In this document: positions 58,848 to 64,000 of the stretch, one piece after another
Numbering within the stretch: the first letter of the stretch is position 1
How the letters are laid out: every line of letters begins with the position of its first letter
From: Anaerolineaceae bacterium oral taxon 439
Lineage (GTDB): Bacteria > Chloroflexota > Anaerolineae > Anaerolineales > Anaerolineaceae
Direction: 5' to 3'
Assembly: GCA_001717545.1 (NCBI GenBank)
Contig: CP017039.1
Coordinates: forward strand, 1,488,001 to 1,552,000
Length of the DNA stretch: 64,000 nucleotides
The notes under the pieces: model-generated
Seen by the model: only the letters and a program-made list of their open reading frames with translations
Told to the model about the DNA's origin: nothing
The model's database searches: none
Program-made: the position numbers and the translations under genes

Positions 58848-58877
58848 ATTTTACATCACATCGCGAAAATCTGTCAA
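58848..58877 (-). promoter_or_regulatory. Promoter of the tandem tRNA-Ala genes
   Basis: On the minus strand TTGACA (58877-58872) and TAAAAT (58853-58848) are 18 bases apart, ending 24 bases before the first tRNA. Confidence 0.65.
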
Positions 58878-58994
58878 GGCGTCTTTCAAATTCGGTACAA
58901 TTCAGCCAGTCGTTTTACCGTTCCCGGATTAATTACATCATGTTAAAATAAGGGCGGAAGATTATAAGGGAGCGGAGGCCTGGCGATTTTATTT

Positions 58995-60161
58995 ATGGAA
59001 AACAACCGGCAGCAAAAAATGGATAAGGACGGGATGAAAGCGTATAACACGCGTCTCATCCTCAGCAATATTATTCGCGGTCAATCCATATCAAAAGGAG
59101 AATTGGCGCGGATCACGAAGCTCAGTGTAGTATCGGTTTCGCGGATTACCGACGATTTTATTCAGCGCGGCCTGATCGAACTCGTCGACTCGGAACAGCA
59201 AGGCACTCTGGGGCGGCCTTCGAAGGATCTCCGCCTCAACGATCAGGCGCTGCGGGCGTTCGTGATTTACGTTGAGCGCGATGAGACGTATCTTGGGGTT
59301 GTCGATTCGACGGGGAGGATTCTGGATTGTCGGACGCTGACGGTGCATGTATCGGATTTCGGCGTTGATGATTTCCTGCTCTTTCTCCGCGACGAAGCCA
59401 ACCGATATTTTATGGAACGCCCCGATCTTCAGGTCATTCCGATTATCTCAGTGATCGTGCCGGGGATCGTTGATAACGCGGGCGGCTTCGTTCGCTTTTC
59501 CTCTATGCTCCGCTGGCAGGAGGTCCCGCTTGCGAGTAAAATGGAAAAACTGATGCCTGAGTTTCGCTTCCTGGTCGAGAATGATATTAAAGCGGTGGCG
59601 GTAGCGGAAATGTATTTTGGCGATTCACGTGCGTTTTCGGATTTGGTCGTATTGAACGTTGGCGACGGGATCGGCGCGGCGGTTATTATCAATAACGAAA
59701 TTTATCGGGGGCAGAATAATATTGCGGGCGAAATCGGGCATATCGTAATGAATCAGGTCGGACGTTTGTGCGAATGCGGTCAGATCGGCTGCCTTCAGAC
59801 GGATATCGCCGAATGGGCTATTCTTCAGGAGGCGACCGGGATTCGCAGCGATTTTACGATCGAAGAAGTTTTCTCGTCGTATATCGATCGGGAGGAATGG
59901 GCTTTGAAGCTGGTTACGAAGGTCGTGACCGGGATATCTCTGGCGATTAATTTGGTCGCGATGGCTTATTCGCCCGAGGTGATTATCCTTTATGGGAGTC
60001 TCGTTTATAAGTTCCCGATTCTCAGGAAGCTCATCAAGGATCATTATCGTTCCTATATTAACGAATACGCCAAGGAAAATTTTTCGCTGCGGTTTTCGCG
60101 CTATGATCATCTCGGGCATCTCGTCGGCGGGGCGATTCAGGCGATTATCGAAAATTTTTGA
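58995..60161 (+). CDS. ROK family transcriptional regulator/sugar kinase-like
   Basis: 388 residues. N-terminal winged helix (NTRLILSNIIRGQSISKGELARITKLSVVSVSRITDDFIQRGLIEL, about 18-65) plus a ROK domain: NVGDGIGAAVIINNEIYRGQNNIAGEIGHIVMN (phosphate/sugar binding) and the zinc-knuckle CECGQIGCLQT (C-x-C-G-x2-G-C). The presence of the HTH makes it a NagC/Mlc/XylR-type regulator. No kinase Asp can be seen with certainty. It is 23 bases upstream of the transglutaminase-like gene and probably regulates it and the fucosidase downstream. Several ATGs near the start (58995, 59019, 59034) are possible. Confidence 0.9.
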   Translation: MENNRQQKMDKDGMKAYNTRLILSNIIRGQSISKGELARITKLSVVSVSRITDDFIQRGLIELVDSEQQGTLGRPSKDLRLNDQALRAFVIYVERDETYLGVVDSTGRILDCRTLTVHVSDFGVDDFLLFLRDEANRYFMERPDLQVIPIISVIVPGIVDNAGGFVRFSSMLRWQEVPLASKMEKLMPEFRFLVENDIKAVAVAEMYFGDSRAFSDLVVLNVGDGIGAAVIINNEIYRGQNNIAGEIGHIVMNQVGRLCECGQIGCLQTDIAEWAILQEATGIRSDFTIEEVFSSYIDREEWALKLVTKVVTGISLAINLVAMAYSPEVIILYGSLVYKFPILRKLIKDHYRSYINEYAKENFSLRFSRYDHLGHLVGGAIQAIIENF

Positions 60162-60183
60162 TGAGTTACGGAGGAGAAGGCGC

Positions 60184-62760
60184 ATGGAATCCATCTTTAC
60201 CCCGGAGACAGAGCGGCGGATCGAGGCCGATTACCGGGCGGCGGAGGCGCGGCTCGCCTCGTTTCACGGTAAAATTGGCGCGGTGTTGGGCGGGTTGGAT
60301 CGAACGGAAACGTTCTGCCTGAAGTTCTGTCTGGCGTTCATGCCGATTCAGGACCTGATCGGCGTTTCGTTTTCGATCGTCGTCCGCGTCATCCGGCATA
60401 CGCTCCGGCTCGCGGAAAGGGACCCCGAAGTTCGTTCGCTTCCGCCCGATATCTTCTTGAATTTTTTGCTTTTTTATCGCGTTAATAATGAAAAAATCGA
60501 ATTCAACCGCGATTTTTTCTATGACGCGCTTCGGGAACGGATCGAAGGAAGACCGAAACGCGAAGCGATTTTAGCGGTTAATGATTGGTGCGGAGAGCGG
60601 GTCACGTACCGGGCGACCGACGAACGCACGGCGTCGCCGCTGACGACGCTCCGGCGCGGGTTTGGCCGCTGCGGTGAGGAGAGCACGTTTCTGGTCAGCG
60701 CGCTGCGCAGCGTCGGGATCCCCGCCCGTCAGATTTATACGCCGCGGTGGGCGCACTGCGATGATAATCATGCCTGGGTCGAGGCGTACGCTGACGGCGA
60801 ATGGTTTTACATGGGCGCCTGCGAACCGGAACCGCGGCTGGATAAGGGCTGGTTTACGGCGTCGGCGTCGAAGGCGATCCTGATCCAGGCGCAGTCGTTC
60901 GGAACACGGTTCGAAAACGAGATCGTTTCGTCCTCGACCGATATTACCTCGCTCCTCAACCGCACGGCGAAATACGGCGCGACGCGGCGGCTGACGGTTC
61001 GCGTTTCCCGGGACGGAAAGGCGGCTGTGGGAACGGCGGTCCGCTTTGAAATCGTCAATTATGGCGAGCTTTATCCGGTCCTGACGGCGAAAACGGATGC
61101 CAACGGGATCGTCTCGGCCGAATTTGGCCGCGGCACGGTTCATCTTTCGGCTGCTGAAGCGGATCGGGCGGCGTTCGGATTTACGACGCTGACGGAGGAT
61201 CGGGAAGTGTCGCTGACGCTTCGTCCCTGGTCGGAGCTGACCGGCTATGATTTCGTTCAGCGACCCCCGTCTGAATCGTTCAGGGCGGCGTCTGAGACGG
61301 ACGTCCTGACCCCGGATCACGCAGCCCGGATCAGGCGCTGCGCCGCGTCGATTGAGGCATTTGAAACGGCTCTGGCGGAGAATCCGCGGCTGGCGGCGTT
61401 CCGGGCGTCCTCGTCGTATCAGGCGCGCTTCGAGCCTTTCCTGTTGGGCGCGCGTGGGAATCTTGACGAGGTGATCGATTTTCTCGCGGACGCGGGGTTT
61501 TCGGCGGATGAAAAGTTTGAGCTGTTAGGCCTGCTTCGCGAAAAGGATCTGGTCGATATAACCGCCGCGGCGCTTCGGGACGGGCTCCGCGCGAGCCGTC
61601 CGGTCAGGGCGCTTTATCCGGAGGACGTTTACCGGCGGGGTGTGCTGTCGCTTCGGGTCGCGAACGAGACGCTCGTTCCGGAACGCGCCGAAATTCAGGC
61701 GCTGTACCGGGGATGGGGGCTGAATTTTTCCTCGGGCGCGGAACTTTACGCGGATTGGCGCGAGCGGATTCGAATTGAACAGCGGGCGTCGTATTCCGAT
61801 TTATCGGCGGGCGCGGCCGACGTATTACGCAATGGGATCGCGGATCCGAATTCGGCCCGGATCGCGTTCGTGAAGGCGGCGCGTTCGCTCGGGTTCGCCG
61901 CGGATCTCGATCCGGTTACCGGCGTTCCGCGGATCTGGGCCGACGGCGCGTTTCGTCCGCTGGTTTCGGATGCGGATGAAGTGGCTGCGCCGGAAGCTCG
62001 GTGGGTCTGGTTCGAAAGCGCCGATGGCTCGCCGATGAGCTATTGGCGGAACCTGACGATTCAGCGATTCGAAGAAAACGGGTTCCAGACGCTGAACTAT
62101 ACGGAGCCCGAAGCGGCGGCGACGGCGCGGTTAACGGTTCCGGACGGGTTTTACCGGATCGTGACCGGAACGCGGCAGCTCGACGGCAGCGTTAAGACGT
62201 CGGTGCGGTTTGTTGCGATTTCAGCCGCGGGTCCGGAGCGGATTCCGGTTACGGTCCCGACTGCGGATCCGCTGACGACGTTTTTCCGGTACGTTCCGAT
62301 CGGAGAAACTGTGCTGCGGATGGTTTCGGGAGGTCCGGCGATCGTTCCGGTGCGATCGGACAGCGGCGAGGTTCTCGCCTTCGTCGACGTTGGTTCCGAA
62401 CCCACCGAGCATTTTTTCAACGAGCTTCTTGAAGCGGAGGACGAGATTCGACGGCGCACCGTTCCGATAACGCTGGTTCTGCGTCCGGAGGATGATTTGA
62501 ATCAGCGGACGTTCCGACGCGTTTCAGAAACGTTCCCCAGCGTTCGCGCCTGTTGGGCGGCGGACGCTGCCGCCGAATCACGGCTGCATCAGCTCATGAA
62601 CGCGGGGGACGAGCGGCGCCCGTTTATCCTGGCGATCGATTCGGAGGGACGGGGTCTTTATTCGTTCAGTAACTATAACGTTGGAACGGTCCGGCTGGTT
62701 TCAGAGATATTAGCCGTCGGCGCGAAGGATGGCGGTGGGATGAAGGAAGGTCAATCGTGA
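60184..62760 (+). CDS. Transglutaminase-like domain protein, large
   Basis: 858 residues, no membrane span, no signal. Transglutaminase-like core about residues 130-225: GRCGEESTFLVSALRSVGIPARQIYTPRWAHCDDNHAWVEAYADGEWFYMGACEPEPRLDKGWF, with Cys (GRCGEES), His (DNHAWVE) and Asp/Glu forming the papain-like triad. It continues with a beta-sandwich (RRLTVRVSRDGKAAVGTAVRFEIVNYG) and long alpha/beta regions of unknown kind. Such proteins often neighbour carbohydrate-active enzymes, and here a ROK regulator precedes and an alpha-L-fucosidase follows. GGAGGAGAAGG precedes ATG 60184. Substrate unknown; a glycopeptide-processing role is plausible. Confidence 0.85.
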   Translation: MESIFTPETERRIEADYRAAEARLASFHGKIGAVLGGLDRTETFCLKFCLAFMPIQDLIGVSFSIVVRVIRHTLRLAERDPEVRSLPPDIFLNFLLFYRVNNEKIEFNRDFFYDALRERIEGRPKREAILAVNDWCGERVTYRATDERTASPLTTLRRGFGRCGEESTFLVSALRSVGIPARQIYTPRWAHCDDNHAWVEAYADGEWFYMGACEPEPRLDKGWFTASASKAILIQAQSFGTRFENEIVSSSTDITSLLNRTAKYGATRRLTVRVSRDGKAAVGTAVRFEIVNYGELYPVLTAKTDANGIVSAEFGRGTVHLSAAEADRAAFGFTTLTEDREVSLTLRPWSELTGYDFVQRPPSESFRAASETDVLTPDHAARIRRCAASIEAFETALAENPRLAAFRASSSYQARFEPFLLGARGNLDEVIDFLADAGFSADEKFELLGLLREKDLVDITAAALRDGLRASRPVRALYPEDVYRRGVLSLRVANETLVPERAEIQALYRGWGLNFSSGAELYADWRERIRIEQRASYSDLSAGAADVLRNGIADPNSARIAFVKAARSLGFAADLDPVTGVPRIWADGAFRPLVSDADEVAAPEARWVWFESADGSPMSYWRNLTIQRFEENGFQTLNYTEPEAAATARLTVPDGFYRIVTGTRQLDGSVKTSVRFVAISAAGPERIPVTVPTADPLTTFFRYVPIGETVLRMVSGGPAIVPVRSDSGEVLAFVDVGSEPTEHFFNELLEAEDEIRRRTVPITLVLRPEDDLNQRTFRRVSETFPSVRACWAADAAAESRLHQLMNAGDERRPFILAIDSEGRGLYSFSNYNVGTVRLVSEILAVGAKDGGGMKEGQS

Positions 62761-64000
62761 TGAAAAAGGAAGCTTCGGGCGTGGAGCGGGCGGCGCTCCC
62801 GCGATGGTTCACGGATGGGAAATATGGACTGTTTATTCATTTTGGGCTGTATTCGATCCTGGGGGGCGAGTATCGCGGAAAAGTCGTCCCGGGGTTGGCG
62901 GAATGGATCTTGAACCGGGCCGGGATTCCGCTTGAAGAATATCGGGCGTTAGCCGACCGCTTCGATCCGATCCATTTTTCGGCGGACGAAATCGTTCGTG
63001 ACGCGATCCGTTGGGGAATGAAATATGTCTGCCTCACGGCGAAGCACCACGACGGGTTCGCGCTGTTTGATTCGCGGTGCAGCGATTATAACAGCGTGAA
63101 GCGATCGCCCTGCCGGCGGGATTTCGTCGGCGAGCTGGCGGACGTCTGCCGTCGGCAGGGGTTGGTTTTCTGCGTCTATTATTCTCAGGCGCAGGACTGG
63201 GACGATCCGGACGGCTACGTCGCGTACCGGGATAATTCCGGGAAGAATTTCGAACGCTATTTCCATGAAAAATGTATTCCGCAGGTTAAAGAGCTGCTGA
63301 CGCAGTATGGCCCGGTCGGGATGATCTGGTTTGATACGCCGATGGAGATGACAGCGGATCAGGCGATGACGCTGCGCGCCGTCGTCAAGGAGCTTCAGCC
63401 CGATTGTATTATCAGCGGGCGGATTGGGCATGGCGCGAGCGATTATTTATCGACGCAGGATAACCGTCTACCGGCGTTCCCGATCTACCGGCATTGGGAG
63501 GTCCCGGCGACGACGAACGAATCGTTTGGGTATAAAGCTTCCGATCAGCGTTGGCGTCAGGTCCCGGAGGTTCTTGAAAAGATGATGAAGATTATCAGCC
63601 GCGGGGGAAATTACCTGCTGAACGTCGGCCCGGACGGAACCGGGAAGATTCCGGACGCGTCGAAAGCGATTCTCGATCAGGTCGGCGTTTTTTTACGGGA
63701 GAACGGAAGCGCGCTGTATGGGTCGGTCCCGACGCCGCCGTATATCTACGAGTTGGATCGGATTTTTATCACCGGGAAGCCGAACCGGGTTTACCTGACG
63801 ATTCTCGATCCGGGACGGTATGCCGGCGAGGAGCTGCCGTTCCCGAACGTTCCGCATGAGCCGATCGCCGCGCGTGTCGTCGGGAGCGGCGAACCGGCGT
63901 CCGTCCGGTGGGGACGGACGCTGGAAGGCGATTCGTATTGGGGCGTCAGAATTCCGGAAACTGTCGGCGGCCGTCTGGCGATGGCGATCGAGGTTGAGAT
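62760..64000 (+). CDS. Alpha-L-fucosidase, glycoside hydrolase family 29 (3'-truncated)
   Basis: About 413 residues in the window; it runs past the edge. The ATG at 62760 overlaps the stop of the preceding gene (TGATG). GH29 signature: WFTDGKYGLFIHFGLYSI at the N-terminus, GMKYVCLTAKHHDGFALFDS, WGMKYV and VGMIWFDTP, where the Asp of WFD is the nucleophile. ISRGGNYLLNVGPDGTGKIP is the highly conserved C-terminal-proximal motif. No signal peptide is visible, so probably cytoplasmic, acting on imported fucosylated oligosaccharide. The acid/base residue lies beyond what can be assigned. Confidence 0.93.
   Translation, partial: MKKEASGVERAALPRWFTDGKYGLFIHFGLYSILGGEYRGKVVPGLAEWILNRAGIPLEEYRALADRFDPIHFSADEIVRDAIRWGMKYVCLTAKHHDGFALFDSRCSDYNSVKRSPCRRDFVGELADVCRRQGLVFCVYYSQAQDWDDPDGYVAYRDNSGKNFERYFHEKCIPQVKELLTQYGPVGMIWFDTPMEMTADQAMTLRAVVKELQPDCIISGRIGHGASDYLSTQDNRLPAFPIYRHWEVPATTNESFGYKASDQRWRQVPEVLEKMMKIISRGGNYLLNVGPDGTGKIPDASKAILDQVGVFLRENGSALYGSVPTPPYIYELDRIFITGKPNRVYLTILDPGRYAGEELPFPNVPHEPIAARVVGSGEPASVRWGRTLEGDSYWGVRIPETVGGRLAMAIEVE

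Noticed and set aside
1-64000. CRISPR array or rRNA operon
   Set aside because: No regularly spaced direct repeats and no rRNA-like sequence were seen in any part of the window.

Overview
The window reads as a chromosomal segment of an anaerobic, GC-rich bacterium, most likely a member of the Chloroflexi (Anaerolineae). Support: two adjacent giant membrane proteins of the DUF2298 (YYY) type, which are common in Chloroflexi; a SUF iron-sulfur operon; a selenium-dependent molybdenum hydroxylase module; flavodoxin with DUF3793, a pair common in strict anaerobes. The taxonomic call is inference from gene content, not from a marker gene.

Layout. 1-10.3 kb (+): surface glycan genes (CDP-tyvelose-type epimerase, GT4, methyltransferase, a GT39-like membrane glycosyltransferase and two DUF2298 proteins), many overlapping or abutting. 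10.4-12.5 kb (-): two half-size chromate-transporter-family proteins, a membrane-anchored unknown and a gene fragment. 12.7-13.8 kb (+): DUF3793 plus flavodoxin behind a clear promoter that contains a palindromic operator. 14.1-17.8 kb: Rel (p)ppGpp synthetase/hydrolase, a small Cys4 acidic protein, tRNA-Gln, a hemolysin III family protein. 18.1-30.4 kb: an AT-richer block with different base use, encoding a BMP-type ABC importer, two SIS proteins, a PfkB kinase, a BtpA/SgcQ protein, two further membrane proteins and a divergent DeoR regulator; this looks like an acquired catabolic island. 30.6-34.9 kb (-): nicotinamidase, nicotinate phosphoribosyltransferase, Gfo/Idh/MocA oxidoreductase and zinc alcohol dehydrogenase. 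35-38 kb: sensor kinase, formylglycine-enzyme-like protein, lipoprotein, tRNA-His.

38.3-43.7 kb is a second AT-richer island between transposase remnants with long matching inverted ends. It carries only two genes, an HD-domain protein with a C-terminal RyR-like motif and a TIR-domain protein with a repetitive beta-rich C-terminus. This two-gene unit is the best candidate for an undescribed system, probably anti-phage defence or nucleotide signalling.

43.8-48.2 kb: PadR regulator, XdhC, YqeB, YqeC and SelD, i.e. maturation of selenium-containing molybdenum hydroxylases. 48.4-50.8 kb: ECF sigma factor, zinc-finger anti-sigma and a bactofilin-like membrane protein, with an ECF-type promoter in front. 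51.1-56.5 kb: sufC-sufB-sufD-(small unknown)-sufS-sufU. 56.8-58.5 kb (-): NERD-like membrane protein and plsX. 58.6-58.8 kb: two tRNA-Ala genes. 59.0-64.0 kb (+): ROK regulator, transglutaminase-like protein and an alpha-L-fucosidase cut by the window end. No CRISPR array, rRNA or complete insertion sequence was seen.
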